A model generated the notes under the pieces. That model saw only the letters and a list, made by a program, of their open reading frames with translations. It was not told where the DNA came from and searched no databases. Positions 1 to 13,400 of a DNA stretch of 64,000 nt are shown here, piece by piece. The DNA lies in assembly GCA_014843695.1 (NCBI GenBank), contig CM026400.1, forward strand, positions 34,490,435 through 34,554,434, given 5' to 3'. Position numbers and translations under genes: made by a program. This DNA is from Archivesica marissinica. Taxonomy: Eukaryota; Mollusca; Bivalvia; Venerida; Vesicomyidae. Within the stretch, counting starts at the first letter, position 1. Each line of letters begins with the position of its first letter.

Positions 1-577
1 NNNNNNNNNNNNNNNNNNNNNNNNNNNNNNNNNNNNNNNNNNNNNNNNNNNNNNNNNNNNNNNNNNNNNNNNNNNNNNNNNNNNNNNNNNNNNNNNNNNN
101 NNNNNNNNNNNNNNNNNNNNNNNNNNNNNNNNNNNNNNNNNNNNNNNNNNNNNNNNNNNNNNNNNNNNNNNNNNNNNNNNNNNNNNNNNNNNNNNNNNNN
201 NNNNNNNNNNNNNNNNNNNNNNNNNNNNNNNNNNNNNNNNNNNNNNNNNNNNNNNNNNNNNNNNNNNNNNNNNNNNNNNNNNNNNNNNNNNNNNNNNNNN
301 NNNNNNNNNNNNNNNNNNNNNNNNNNNNNNNNNNNNNNNNNNNNNNNNNNNNNNNNNNNNNNNNNNNNNNNNNNNNNNNNNNNNNNNNNNNNNNNNNNNN
401 NNNNNNNNNNNNNNNNNNNNNNNNNNNNNNNNNNNNNNNNNNNNNNNNNNNNNNNNNNNNNNNNNNNNNNNNNNNNNNNNNNNNNNNNNNNNNNNNNNNN
501 NNNNNNNNNNNNNNNNNNNNNNNNNNNNNNNNNNNNNNNNNNNNNNNNNNNNNNNNNNNNNNNNNNNNNNNNNNNNN
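1..577. other. Assembly gap (Ns)
   Basis: This is a run of N at the start of the window. Known sequence begins inside a 38-bp tandem array, so the left end of that array is missing and its true length is unknown. Confidence 0.99.
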
Positions 578-1821
578 TCCACCAAGCTACACGTGGTCCA
601 GAAACCGTGTACCCGTCCACCAAGCTACACCTGGTCCAGAAACTATGTACCCGTCCAAGCTACACGTGGTCCAGAAACTATGTACGCGTCCACCAAGCTA
701 CACCTGGTCCAGAAACCGTGTACCCGTCCACCAAGCTACACCTGGTCCAGAAACCGTGTACCCGTCCACCAAGCTACACCTGGTCCAGAAACTATGTACG
801 CGTCCACCAAGCTACACGTGGTCCAGAAACCATGTACCTGTCCACCAAGCTACACGTGGTCCAGAAACCGTGTACCTGTCCACCAAACTACACGTGGTCC
901 AGAAACCGTGTACCAGTCCACCAAGCTACACATGGTCCAGAAACCGTGTACCCGTCCACCAAGCTACACGTGGTCCAGAAACAGTGTACCAGTCCACCAA
1001 GCTACACGTGGTCCAGAAACCGTGTACGTGTCCACCAAGCTACACATGGTCCAGAAACCGTGTACCAGTCCACCAAGCTACACACGGTCCAGAAATCGTG
1101 TACCCGTCCACCAAGCTACACGTGGTCCAGAAACTATGTATGCGTCCACCAAGCTACACGTGGTCCAGAAACCGTGTACCCATCCACCAAGCTACACGTG
1201 GTCCAGAAACTATGTACGCGTCCACCAAGCTACACGTGGTCCAGAAACCGTGTACCCGTCCACCAAGCTACACCTGGTCCAGAAACCGTGTACCCGTCCA
1301 CCAAGCTACACCCGGTCCAGAAACCGTGTACCTGTCCACCAAGCTACACGTGGTCCAGAAACTATATACGCGTCCACCAAGCTACACGTGGCCAGAAACC
1401 TGTACCTGTCCACCAAGCTACACATGGTCCAGAAACTATGTACGCGTCCACCAAGCTACACGTGGTCCAGAAACTGTGTACCCGTCCACCAAGCTACACC
1501 TGGTCCAGAAACCGTGTACCCGTCCACCAAGCTACACGTGGTCCAGAAACCATGTACCTGTCCACCAAGCTACACGTGGTCCAGAAACCGTGTACCCGTC
1601 CACCAAGCTACACCTGGTCCAGAAACCATGTACGCGTCCACCAAGCTACACCCGGTCCAGAAACCGTGTACCTGTCCACCAAGCTACACGTGGTCCAGAA
1701 ACCATGTACGCGTCCACCAAGCTACACCCGGTCCAGAAACTATATACGCGTCCAAGCTACACGTGATCCAGAAACCGTGTACGTGTCCACCAAGCTACAC
1801 CTGGTCCAGAAACCGTCTACA
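578..1821. repeat. 38-bp minisatellite, about 33 copies
   Basis: The unit is 38 bp and contains CCACCAAGCTACAC followed by TGGTCCAGAAAC. Variation is concentrated in a few positions (CGTG/CCTG/CATG and CGTGTACC/TATGTACG). Because 38 is not a multiple of 3 and the unit has few stops, three overlapping frames stay open for 370-430 codons. These carry no start context, splice context or recognisable domain, and I read them as artefacts of the repeat. The array abuts the assembly gap on its left. Confidence 0.95.
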
Positions 1822-1837
1822 CACTCCATCCGTGCCT

Positions 1838-1945
1838 GAAATACTGCTCCGAGGGGCACAAGGGGTTTTCATCATCCAATAGTAGCTGCAGTTGTGGCCC
1901 TAGCTGTTGGTGCGTCTTTAAAGCCAAGAAGCAAACAAACAGTTC
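1838..1945 (+). mobile_element. SINE fragment (family E 3' part)
   Basis: The stretch beginning TCCGTGCCTGAAATACTGC is similar to the 3' half of the SINE-like unit at 25556-25795, which has TCCGTGCCTGGAATACTGCC. It ends in a purine-rich stretch with AAGCAAACAAAC. It is truncated at its 5' side where the 38-bp array ends. Confidence 0.45.
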
Positions 1946-2021
1946 AAAGAACAGAGTTACTGCACTCGCCCAGGCGTCTGTTCAGATTGCATATGCTGGA
2001 AGTACTCGACACTCGCCGTTT

Positions 2022-2095
2022 ATGCAACATCTGTATTCAATATTCATGACTAACGACTATGCAGCATCTGTATTCAATATTCATGACTGGCGACT
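2022..2095. repeat. Two-copy 37-bp direct repeat
   Basis: Two adjacent 37-bp copies (2022-2058 and 2059-2095) share CATCTGTATTCAATATTCAT and differ at three positions. This is a minimal, young tandem duplication in otherwise unremarkable sequence (1946-2260). Confidence 0.85.
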
Positions 2096-2299
2096 ATGTT
2101 AGCAAATGTTTTTCGTTTTAGTTCGCTTGAGTTAGAATTTGAGGTGACGTATTGCATATGCAAGTTGTCCAGTATCTGTACGCCCGCCTGCCCGCCCATC
2201 CACAATTGTCTTCAAACATGTTTGAAATCATCTTGTAAATCTTTTCGCCTTAGCTTCCCGAACCAGGTGTGAGTTGTCCCGAAATTGTACTGTATTGGA

Positions 2300-2585
2300 G
2301 CTGATTTGTCTTGGAGGATAGTGCAATGATACAATCAGAGAACCATTCCAGAGTCTCCTCTAGTTCTTTTACATGCACGGTGTAAAGCACCGACACGAGA
2401 CCTCGGTTGAAAGTCCCATCCGAAATACTATGATATAAGTAATTTTAGTAAGGAATATCGGGGGGGATTGAACCTGCGATCCCTGGATTGCATCTGTAAG
2501 ACTATCAGTATTATTGCGATCAGACGGAGGATCGAACATGCGATTACTGGATTCACAGTCCAAAGCTTTGACCACATCTGTAAAT
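2300..2585 (-). mobile_element. tRNA-derived SINE, family A, diverged
   Basis: Read on the - strand, a tRNA-like head with a box-B-like GTTCGATCCTCCG is followed by the family A body. The body is recognised by GTCTCGTGTCGGTGC-like, GAGGAGACTCTGGAATGG-like and ACTATCCTCCAA-like segments. A second head-like stretch around 2470-2500 suggests a rearranged or doubled head. Other copies are at 13615, 14070, 21811, 23932 and 30031. Confidence 0.7.
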
Positions 2586-2784
2586 AACAGTGTACTGTGT
2601 ATAGGCGTAAGTCAGGTTTTGAACGTGCATAACCATGGCAACATGTTCAGCAGTAACACACGTGACCTATCTAAGAATGTGCCACCAAAACTTGCGCTTT
2701 AAGAGCTTCACAAACATACGTTACATGGCCGTGAATGCGGCGTCACACATAAAGTACACAAACAAGTAATTAATTTAGATCTCA

Positions 2785-2946
2785 GTTTATGTAAATTTAT
2801 TTTAGCTCGATTGCGAAACAAGTTCCTATAACTTATATTAATCACTATCGAGACCTCATTCCTGATGGAATCCATCGCCACAGGGGAGAGACAAGAGGCA
2901 ACATGGAATTTAAATTGCCTTGCCCTAGGGCACACTCGTAACGGCC
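2785..2946 (-). mobile_element. SINE, family C, head missing
   Basis: This shares the family C body with copies at 19651 and 48566: TTTAGCTCGATTGCGAAACA at the tail side, then ATTCCTGATGGAATCCATCG and CACTCGTAACGGC. The tRNA-like head seen at 48740-48793 is absent, so this copy is truncated at its 5' end. Confidence 0.7.
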
Positions 2947-3010
2947 CTATAAATCCTGCCACTGATCATGTTTTGTTCAATCGGTAAAAAAAACTAAATC
3001 ATTTTGTTTT

Positions 3011-3233
3011 ATGAAAACCGTTGCAAAGCAAGTTTTAACAACTTATATTAATTACTCTCTCGTTGGCTCGGATGAAAGCGTAAATGTGGGAGGAAACCAG
3101 AGTACCCGGAGAAAACCCACCTGTCCAATATGGCAACCACCGTACCATCTCACATACTTCTCGGTCCGAGGATCGAACCCGGTTTACATTGATGAGAAGC
3201 GAGCGCGTTAACCACTGCGCTAATCGGACAGCC
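3011..3233 (-). mobile_element. tRNA-derived V-SINE-like element, family B
   Basis: On the - strand the element begins GGCTGTCCGATTAGCGCAGT (tRNA box A) and carries box B GGGTTCGATCC. It then has a segment with TTTTCTCCGGGTACTC and GTTTCCTCCCACA. That segment resembles the conserved V-domain of V-SINEs, from family knowledge and not checked here. The 3' end is TATAAGTTGTTAAAACTTGC. Short open frames on both strands here are by-products. Confidence 0.8.
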
Positions 3234-3410
3234 GACAAGGACTTAGAAGAGGGTCCACTGTCATATTCGCGAGTAATCATAAGAGCGGACTTACTAGAGA
3301 CTTAGATTGAATCCATATATTCGTTGTTTTTTCCCCCAATGTATATGAAATGTGAAACCAACATGTTTAGTCCTGTTCGATGCCATGTATATATAACATG
3401 ACGTGTGTTG

Positions 3411-3597
3411 TTGAGCCTCCGTGGTGTGGTGTCCGCCCAGTAGCGAGAGGGTTATGAGTTTGATCCCCGTCACAGTGGTTGTGTCTTACAGTGCCTCTCC
3501 ATTCTCCGTCATGGCAATGGAGATCTCCATAGCGACAAAACGGAATGTTCCGTGTAAAGAACTTGTTTCACAATCTAACTAAAAGAAAATTGTAACA
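3411..3597 (+). mobile_element. tRNA-derived SINE sharing the family C tail
   Basis: A tRNA-like head (GCCTCCGTGGTGTGG, then box-B-like GAGTTTGATCCCC) is followed by a short body. The tail AAGAACTTGTTTCACAATC resembles the family C tail. The different head and shared tail suggest related SINEs using the same LINE partner. Confidence 0.6.
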
Positions 3598-3875
3598 CTA
3601 GTAAAACATCCGTCGATTGAACTAAATCATAGACGTTTTAGAAATGTGTACAAAACGGCAACGTAATCTTAGCAAAGTGAGTACACCCAGACATGTATTA
3701 AGCAGCCAGCCAAGGGAATCATAGAAAGTGGCTGCTTCGCACAGGTGGCTGCTTAATAGAGGGCAAATGTATAATAAAACAACATATTGGGAATCTGGAA
3801 ACTGGCTGCTTAATGGCGGTGACCACTAACACAGGTTTGTATTTGATTTCAATCCGTTGCTACACAACAAAACAA
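3598..3875. other. Intergenic sequence, nothing recognised
   Basis: No coding signal or known repeat is evident. A near-duplicate phrase, TGGCTGCTTAATRGMGG, occurs around 3749 and 3801. Confidence 0.5.
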
Positions 3876-6800
3876 CCTCTCACAACACTCTCACAGCACT
3901 CTACACAGCACTCTCCACAACCCTCCCCACAGCACTCTCACAGCACTCTCACAGCACTCTCCACAACACTCTCCACATCACTCTCCACAACACTCTCCAC
4001 AGCACTCTCACAGCACTCTCACAGTACTCTACACAACACTCTCCACAGCACTTCTCCACAACACTCCCCACAGCACTCACACAGCACTCTCACAGCACTC
4101 ACACAGCACTCTCACAGCACTCTCACAGCACTCTCACAGCACTCCCCACAGCACTCACACAGCACTCTCACAGCACTCACACAGCACTCACACAGCACTC
4201 TCACAGCACTCCCCACAGCACTCACACAGCACTCTCACAGCACTCTCACAGCACTCACACAGCACTCTCGCAGCACTCCCCACAGCACTCACACAGCACT
4301 CTCACAGCACCAGCACTCACACAGCACTCTCACAACACTCCCCACAGCACTCTCCACATCACTCTCCACAACACTCTCATAGCACTCTCCACATCACTCT
4401 CCACAACACTCTCCACAGCACTCCCCACAGCACTCTCACAGCACTCCCCACATCACTCCCCACAGCACTCTCCATAACACTCTCCACAGCACTCTCCACA
4501 GCACTCCCCACAGCACTCTCACAGCACTCCCCACAGCACTCACACATCACTCTCACAGCACTCCCCACAGCACTCCTCACAGCACTCACACAGCACTCTC
4601 CACAACACTCTCCACAGCACTCTCACAGCACTCCTCACAGCACTCCCCACAGCACTCACACAGCACTCTCCACAACACTCTCCACAGCACTCTCACAGCA
4701 CTCCCACAGCACTCTCCACAGCACTCCCCACAGCACTCTCACAACACTCTCCACAGCACTCTCCACAGCACTCTCACAGCACTCTCATAGCACTCTCCAC
4801 ATCACTCACACAGCACTCTCACAGCACTCACACAGCACTCTCACAGTACTCCCACAGCACTCACACAGCACTCTCCACAACACTCTCCACAGCACTAACA
4901 CAGCACTCTCCACAACACTCTCCACAGCACTCTCCACATCACTCCCCACAGCACTCACACAGCACTCTCCACATCACTCCCCACAGCACTCACACAGCAC
5001 TCTCCACAACACTCTCCACAGCACTCTCATAGCACTCTCCACATCACTATCCACAACACTCTCCACAGCACTCGACACAACACTCTCCACAACACTCTCA
5101 CAGCACTCTCACAGCACTCTCCACAGCACTCTCACAACACTCTCCACAGCACTCTCCACAGCACTCTCACAGCACTCTCATAGCACTCTCCACATCACTC
5201 TCCACAACACTCTCCACAGCGCTCTCCACAACACTCTCCACAACACTCCCACAGCACTCTCACAGCACTCTCCACATCACTCTCCACACCACTCTCCACA
5301 GCACTCTCCACAACACTCTCCACAACACTATCCACAACACTCTCCACAGCAATCTCCACAGAACTCTCCACATCACTCTCCATAACACTCTCCACAGCAC
5401 TCACACAGCACTCTCCACAACACTCCACAGCACTCTCCACAGCACTCTCCACAGCACTCACACAGCACTCCCACAGCACTCTCCACAACACTCCCACAGC
5501 ACTCTCACAGCACTCACACAGCACTCTCCACAGCACTCATACAGCACTCTCCACAACACTCACTCCACACACTCTCCACAGCACTCATACAGCACTCTCC
5601 ACAACACTCTCCACAGCACTCTCCACATCACTCTCCACAACACTCTCCACAACACTCACATCACTCTCCACATCACTCTCCACAACACTCACAGCACTCT
5701 CCACAACACTCACAGCACGTTCCACAACACTCTCCACAACACTCTCCACAACACTCTCCACAACACTCACAACACTCTCCACAACACTCCAGCACTCTCC
5801 ACAGCACTCTCCACAACACTCTCCACAACACTCACAACACTCACAACACTCTCCACAACACTCCCAGCACTCTCCACAACACTCTCCACAACACTCTCCA
5901 CAGCACTCTCCACAACACTCTCGAACACTCTCAAAACAATATCCACAACACTCCACAACACTCTCACAGCACTCTCCATAACACTCTCCACATCAGTCTC
6001 CCAGCACTCTCCACAGCACTCTCACAGCACTCTCCACAACACTCTCCACATCACTCTCCACAACACTCTCCACAGCACTCTCCACAACACTCAAACACTC
6101 CCACAGCACTCTCACAGCACTCTCCACAGCACTCTCCACAGCACTCTCACAACACTCTCCACAGCACTCTCATAGCACTCTCCACATCACTCTCCACAAC
6201 ACTCTCCACAACACTCTCCACAACACTCCCACAGCACTCTCACATCACTTTCCACAACACTCTCCACAGCACTCTCCACAGCACTCTCCACAACACTCCA
6301 CAGCACTCTCCACAACACTCTCCATAACACTCTCCACAACACTCTCCACAACACTCTCCACACTCTCTACATCACTCTCCACAACACTCTCCACAGCACT
6401 CACACAGCACTCTCCACAGCACTCTCCACAACACTCACACAGCACTCTCCACAGCACTCACACAGCACTCTCATAGCACTCTCCACATCACTCTCCACAT
6501 CACTCCACAAACACTCTCCACAGCGCTCTCCACAACACTCTCCACAACACTCCCACAGCATTCTCACAGCTCCACATCACTCTCCACACCACTCTCCACA
6601 GCACTCTCCACAACACTCTCCACAACACTATCCACAACACTCTCCACAGCAATCTCCACAGCACTCTCCACATCACTCTCCATAACACTCTCCACAGCAC
6701 TCACACAGCACTCTCCACAACACTCCACAGCACTCTCCACAGCACTCTCCACAGCACTCACACAGCACTCCCACAGCACTCTCCACAACACTCCCACAGC

Positions 6801-9800
6801 ACTCTCACAGCACTCACACATCACTCTCCACAGCACTCATACAGCACTCTCCACAACACTCTCCACAGCACTCATACAGCACTCTCCACAACACTCTCCA
6901 CAGCACTCTCCACATCACTCTCCACAACACTCTCCACAACACTCACATCACTCTCCAAATCACTCTCCACAACACTCACAGCACTCTCAACAACTCACAG
7001 CACGTTCCACAACACTCTCCACAACACTCTCCACAACACTCTCCACAACACTCACAACACTCTCCACAACACTCACAGCACTCTCCACAGCACTCTCCAC
7101 AACACTCTCCACAACACTCACAACACTCCCACAACACTCCCAGCACTCTCCACAACACTCTCCACAACACTCTCCACAGCACTCTCCACAACACTCTCGA
7201 ACACTCTCAAAACAATATCCACAAAACACTCCACAATACTTCTCCACACTCTCCTCCCACTCCCTCCATCACTCACTCAGACTCCCAGCAACTCTCTCAC
7301 AGCACTCTCTCAACACTCTCCACACACACTCTCATAGCACTCTCCACATCACTCTCCACAACACTCTCCACAGCACTCTCACAACACTCACAACACTCTC
7401 CACAACACTCCCAGCACTCTCCACAACACTCTCCACAACACTCTCCACAGCACTCCACAACACTCTCGAACACTCTCAAAACAATATCCACAACACTCCA
7501 CAACACTCTCACAGCACTCTCCATAACACTCTCCACATCAGTCTCCCAGCACTCTCCACAGCACTCCACATCACTCTCCACAACACTCTCCACATCACTC
7601 TCCACAACACTCTCCACAGCACTCTCCACAACACTCCACAAACACTCCCACAGCACTCTCACAGCACTCTCCACAGCACTCTCCACAGCACTCTCACAAC
7701 ACTCTCCACAGCACTCTCATAGCACTCTCCCACACTCACCTCTCACAAACACTCTCCACAACACTCTCCACAACACTCCCACAGCACTCTCACAACTCAC
7801 TCTCCACAACACTCTCCACAGCACTCTCCACAGCACTCTCCACAACACTCCACAGCACTCTCCACAACACTCTCCACAACACTCTCCATAACACTCTCCC
7901 CAACACTCTCCACAACACTCTCCACAGCACTCTCTACACACTCTCCACAACACTCTCACAGCACTCACACAGCACTCTCCACAGCACTCTCCACAACACT
8001 CACACAGCACTCTCCACAGCACTCACACAGCACTCTCATAGCACTCTCCACATCACTCTCCACATCACTCTCCACAAACACTCTCCACAGCGCTCTCCAC
8101 AACACTCTCCACAACACTCCCACAGCATTCTCACAGCACTCTCCAACATCACTCCACACCACTCTCCACAGCACTCTCCACAACAACTCTCCACAACACT
8201 ATCCACAACACTCTCCACAGCAATCTCCACAGCACTCTCCACATCACTCTCCATAACACTCTCCACAGCACTCACACAGCACTCTCCACAACACTCCACA
8301 GCACTCTCCACAGCACTCTCCACAACACTCACACAGCACTCCCACAGCACTCCACAACACTCCCACAGCACTCTCACAGCACTCACACAGCACTCTCCAC
8401 AGCACTCATACAGCACTCTCCACAACACTCTCCACAGCACTCATACAACACTCTCCACAACACTCTCCACAGCACTCTCACATCACTCTCCACAACACTC
8501 TCCACAACCACTCACATCACTCTCCACATCACTCTCCACAACACTCACAGCACTCTCCACACACACTCACAGCACTTCCACAACCACTCCACCACACACT
8601 CTCCACAACACTCTCCACAACACTCTCCACAACACCACAACACTCTCCACAACACTCCCAGCACTCTCCACAGCACTCTCCACAACACTCTCCACAACAC
8701 TCACAACACTCTCCACAACACTCCCAGCACTCTCCACAACACTCTCCACAACACTCTCACAGCACTCACACAACACTCTCGAACACTCTCAAAACATATA
8801 TCCCAACACTCCACAATACTCTCACAGCACTCTCCATAACACTCTCCACATCAGTCTCCCAGCACTCTCCACAGCACTCTCACAGCACTCTCCACAACAC
8901 TCTCCACAGCACTCTCATAGCACTCTCCACATCACTCTCCACAACACTCTCCACAACACTCTCCACAACACTCCACAACACTCCCACAGCACTCTCACAG
9001 CACTCTCCACAGCACTCTCCACAGCACTCTCACAACTCTCTCCCACAGCACTCTCATAGCACTCTCCACATCACTCTCCACAACACTCTCCACAACACTC
9101 TCCACAACACTCCCACAGCACTCTCACCTCACTCTCCACAACACTCTCCACAGCACTCTCAACAGCCACTCTCACAGCACTCTCCACAGCACTCTCACAG
9201 CACTCTCCACAACACTCTCCACAGCACTCTCATAGCACTCTCCACATCACTCTCCACAACACTCTCCACAACACTCTCCACAACACTCACAACACTCCAC
9301 AGCACTCTCACAGCACTCTCCACAGCACTCTCCACAGCACTCTCACAACTCTCTCCACAGCACTCTCATAGCACTCTCCACATCACTCTCCACAACACTC
9401 TCCACAACACTCTCCACAACACTCCCACAGCACTCTCACATCACTCTCCACAACACTCTCCACAGCACTCTCCACAGCACTCTCCACAACACTCCACATC
9501 ACTCTCCAAAACACTCTCCACAACACTCTCCACAAACTCTCCACAACACTCTCCACAGCACTCTCCACATCACTCTCCACAACACTCTCCACAGCACTCA
9601 CACAGCACTCTCCACAGCACTCTCCACAGCACTCACACAGCACTCTCCACAGCACTCACACAGCACTCTCACAGCACTCTCCAGAACACTCTCCACAGCA
9701 CTCTCCACAACACTCTCACAGCACTCTCCACAGCACTCTCCCAGCACTATCCACAGCACTCTCCACAGCACTCTCCACAGCACTCTCCACAACACGCTCA

Positions 9801-10488
9801 CAGCACTCTCCACAGCACTCTCCCAGCACTCTCCACAGCACCTCCACAACACTCTCCACAACACTCACATCACTCTCCACAACACTCCCACAGCACTCTC
9901 CACAGCACTCTCCACAACACTCTCCACAGCAATCACATCACTCTCCACAACACTCACAGCACTCTCCACAACACTCTCCACAACACTCACAGCACTCTCC
10001 ACAACACTCCCACACACCCCACAGCACTCTCCACAGCACTCTCCACAACACTCTCCACAACACTCACAGCACGCTCCACAACACTCTCCACAACACTCAC
10101 AGCACGCTCCACAACACTCTCCACAACACTCCACAACACTCACAACACTCTCCACAACACTCCCAGCACTCTCCACAGCACTATCGAACACTCTCAAAAC
10201 AATATCCACCAACACTCTCCACAATATTCTCACAGCACTCTCCATAACACTCTCCACAGCACTCTCCATAACACTCTCCACAGCAATCTCCATAACACTC
10301 TCCACAGCACTCTCCCAGCACTCTCCACAGCACTCTCCCAGCACTCTCCACAGCACTCTCACAGCACTCTCCATAACACTCTCCACAGCACTCTCCCATC
10401 ACTCTCCACAGCACTCTCACAGCACTCTCCACATCTCTCTCCACAACACTATCCACATATCTCTCCACAGCACTCTCCCAGCACTCTC
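3876..10488. repeat. 6.6-kb array of mixed 9/11/12-bp units
   Basis: The array is built from CACTCTCCACAA/G (12 bp), CACTCTCACAG, CACTCACACAG and CACTCCCACAG (11 bp) and shorter variants. The + strand is C, A and T with G almost only in CAG, so strand asymmetry is extreme. Rare variants recur at intervals near 1.3-1.6 kb: a TATCCACAACAC/CAGCAATCTCC block near 5328, 6628 and 8199, and a CTCGAACACTCTCAAAAC block near 5922, 7197, 7464, 8777 and 10184. This shows higher-order duplication. Cys/Glu- or Val/Glu-rich open frames on the - strand are repeat artefacts. Confidence 0.95.
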
Positions 10489-10790
10489 AGTGCATTGCTA
10501 TTTTTTTGTTTTCGGGGTTCGGCATTGGTCTCACTCTGTTCCGGAAGTAGATTAGGTTAGTCTACGGTTCCGGTAATACCGTGTAGGTTACCCTGTTGCT
10601 CTGGCTGCCTAGTGTGGCTCCGGTAATTACCCATACTACTTCACACTAGATCATGACTGGGAGAGTAGATGGATCGACCGGTTGTAGGGCACACCGAGTC
10701 CTTGTCAAAAACTACAACCGACTGTGAATACAGAAATACGTGTTCCAATAACTAAATAAAAGGGTATTATTATATAATAATATAATATTG
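10489..10790. other. Intergenic sequence, nothing recognised
   Basis: This short unique stretch lies between the C/A/T-rich array and a SINE. No open frame, RNA gene or transposon end is visible. Confidence 0.5.
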
Positions 10791-10792
10791 TA

Positions 10793-10999
10793 GTATGTAT
10801 GTATGTTCCGTTAATGTCAAACCCCTCTCGGGGACCTATACATGTTTTCCTGGGCAGGCTTAGCCGACCTAAGCGATTAACCAGTACTAAGCAATGTGTG
10901 TGAGGTGCCTTGCTCAATGACACTACATACGTGGCTTGTTCGAGTATCGAACCCGTGACCGTTCGATTCCAAATCCGACGCTCTACCACGGACGCCATA
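10793..10999 (-). mobile_element. tRNA-derived SINE, family D with GTAT tail
   Basis: On the - strand a tRNA-like head (GGCGTCCGTGGTAGAGC, then box-B-like GGGTTCGATAC) leads into a body shared with 56634-56842. It ends in repeated CATA units. A separate CATA microsatellite lies just right of the head (11050-11090). Confidence 0.75.
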
Positions 11000-11337
11000 C
11001 AATATTCAACACAACAGTATTCATACATACGCACGCGCGCACACACACACGCATACATACATACATACATACATACATACATACATAAATAATGAAATGA
11101 TACGTGTCCTTAAATCATCATCACCACGCAATGTACTGTAATACAAAATGCTATTGCTATAACAGTACATACCGCCGCTACACTAATTGCATTATACAGT
11201 ATGATGAAATAACCTACTTTCGTTTCGTGGGAATACCTCAAACAAAGTTATTTATAGACGGATTTTGTTTTGTAAATTTTAAGGCCACGTTTGTACTAGG
11301 TAAATAACACGACATCATTTAGTCAGATATCATCCAG

Positions 11338-11345
11338 TATAAATA
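11338..11345 (+). promoter_or_regulatory. Candidate TATA box of the BiP-like gene
   Basis: TATAAATA lies about 30 bp before the presumed start of the 5' UTR exon. Isolated CCACG words occur upstream (11285-11289 and near 11123), but I found no complete ER stress element (CCAAT-N9-CCACG). The assignment rests on position only. Confidence 0.35.
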
Positions 11346-11369
11346 CTAGAATGGCGAGAATAAAAATTA

Positions 11370-11565
11370 TTCAACTTAATCTTGAGATCGAAGAAGACTT
11401 GGAGATATACGGATTGTACGAGCGAGAAACGAACATTAATCCAAAGTAGAATTCGCTATTAGATATACATGTACATGTAATATTCCGAATATACGAGCGA
11501 GAAACGAACATCGACTATCAGTGAAATATAGAATACAAACATACCACTGTCGAACAAAGAAAAAG
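11370..11565 (+). other. Candidate 5' UTR exon of the BiP-like gene
   Basis: The stretch ends at a strong donor, AAAAAG|GTAAGTTT (intron from 11566). The matching acceptor TGTTACAG lies at 13399-13406, eight bases before the start codon. The exon holds a 19-bp direct repeat ACGAGCGAGAAACGAACAT (11418-11436 and 11493-11511). It also holds a tiny upstream frame, ATG TAC ATG TAA, at 11469-11480. The transcription start is a guess from the TATA-like box. Confidence 0.5.
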
Positions 11566-11729
11566 GTAAGTTTATTTCTGAATTCTCTATACATATTTCT
11601 GAAATTCTATGCATATTTCTGAATTTAATATACATTGTATTTCTGAATTTCTATATATTATATTTCTGAATTTAATATATTTCTGAATTTCTATATAACT
11701 GAATTTATATATATATATTTCTGAATTTA

Positions 11730-13400
11730 TACTATACAGGTGCAGTTATAATACTTTATACTATACATGTACTGTTATAATACTTTGTACTATACAGGTG
11801 CAGTTATAATACTTTATACTATACAGGTGCAGTTATAATACTTTGTACTATACAGGTGCAGTTATAATACTTTGTACTATACAGGTGCAGTTATAATACT
11901 TTATGCTATACAGGTGCAGTTATAATACTTTGTACTATACAGGTGCAGTTATAATACTTTGTACTATACAGGTGCAGTTATAATACTTTATACTATACAG
12001 GTGCAGTTATAATACTTTATACTATACAGGTGCAGTTATAATACTTTATACTATACATGTACTGTTATAATACTTTGTACTGTTATAATACTTTGTACTA
12101 TACATGTACTGTTATAATGCTTTGTACTATACATGTACTGTTATAATACTTTGTACTGTTATAATACTTTGTACTATACATGTACTGTTATAATACTTTG
12201 TACTGTTATAATACTTTGTACTATACATGTACTGTTATAATACTTTGTACTGTTATAATACTTTGTACTGTTATAATACTTTGTACTGTTATAATACTTT
12301 GTACTATACATGTACTGTTATAATACTTTGTACTGTTATAATACTTTGTACTGTTATAATACTTTGTACTGTTATAATACTTTGTACTATACATGTACTG
12401 TTATAATGCTTTGTACTGTTATAATACTTTGTACTGTTATAATACTTTGTACTGTTATAATACTTTGTACTATACATGTACTGTTATAATACTTTGTACT
12501 GTTATAATACTTTGTACTATACATGTACTGTTATAATACTTTGTACTATACATGTACTGTTATAATACTTTGTACTATACATGTACTGTTATAATGCTTT
12601 GTACTATACATGTACTGTTATAATGCTTTGTAATATACATGTACTGTTATAATGCTTTGTACTATACATGTACTGTTATAATACTTTGTACTATACATGT
12701 ACTGTTATAATGCTTTGTACTATACATGTACTGTTATAATACTTTGTACTATACATGTACTGTTATAATGCTTTGTACTATACATGTACTGTTATAATGC
12801 TTTGTACTATACATGTACTGTTATAATACTTTGTACTATACATGTACAGTTATAATGCTTTGTACTATACATGTACTGTTATAATGCTTTGTAATATACA
12901 TGTACTGTTATAATGCTTTGTACTATACATGTACTGTTATAATGCTTTGTACTATACATGTACTGTTATAATACTTTGTACTATACATGTACTGTTATAA
13001 TGCTTTGTACTATACATGTACTGTTATAATGCTTTGTAATATACATGTACTGTTATAATGCTTTGTACTATACATGTACTGTTATAATACTTTGTACTAT
13101 ACATGTACTGTTATAATGCTTTGTACTATACATGTACTGTTATAATACTTTGTACTATACATGTACTGTTATAATGCTTTGTACTATACATGTACTGTTA
13201 TAATGCTTTGTACTATACATGTACTGTTATAATACTTTGTACTATACATGTACAGTTATAATGCTTTGTACTATACATGTACTGTTATAATGCTTTGTAA
13301 TATACATGTACTGTTATAATGCTTTGTACTATACATGTACTGTTATAATGCTTTGTACTATACATGTACTGTTATAATGCTTTGTACTATACATGTACTG
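11730..13400. repeat. 29-bp/18-bp minisatellite filling the 5' UTR intron
   Basis: The main unit is 29 bp, with TACTATACATGTACTG followed by TTATAATACTTTG. An 18-bp derivative lacks the TACTATACATG part. The left part uses a CAGGTGCAG variant (11738-12050) and the right part uses CATGTACTG. The array runs into the last bases of the inferred intron, so the 3' splice site lies within a repeat-derived unit. Confidence 0.92.

Noticed and set aside
593..1882. Three overlapping + strand frames of 373-429 codons
   Set aside because: They are the 38-bp repeat read in three registers with the same peptide, without domain or gene context.
4377..10468. Many Cys/Gly/Glu- or Val/Glu-rich - strand frames
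   Set aside because: Produced by the C/A/T-rich array; frames shift whenever an 11-bp unit replaces a 12-bp unit.
11281..11345. ER stress response element upstream of the BiP-like gene
   Set aside because: CCACG is present but no CCAAT at the required nine-base spacing was found.
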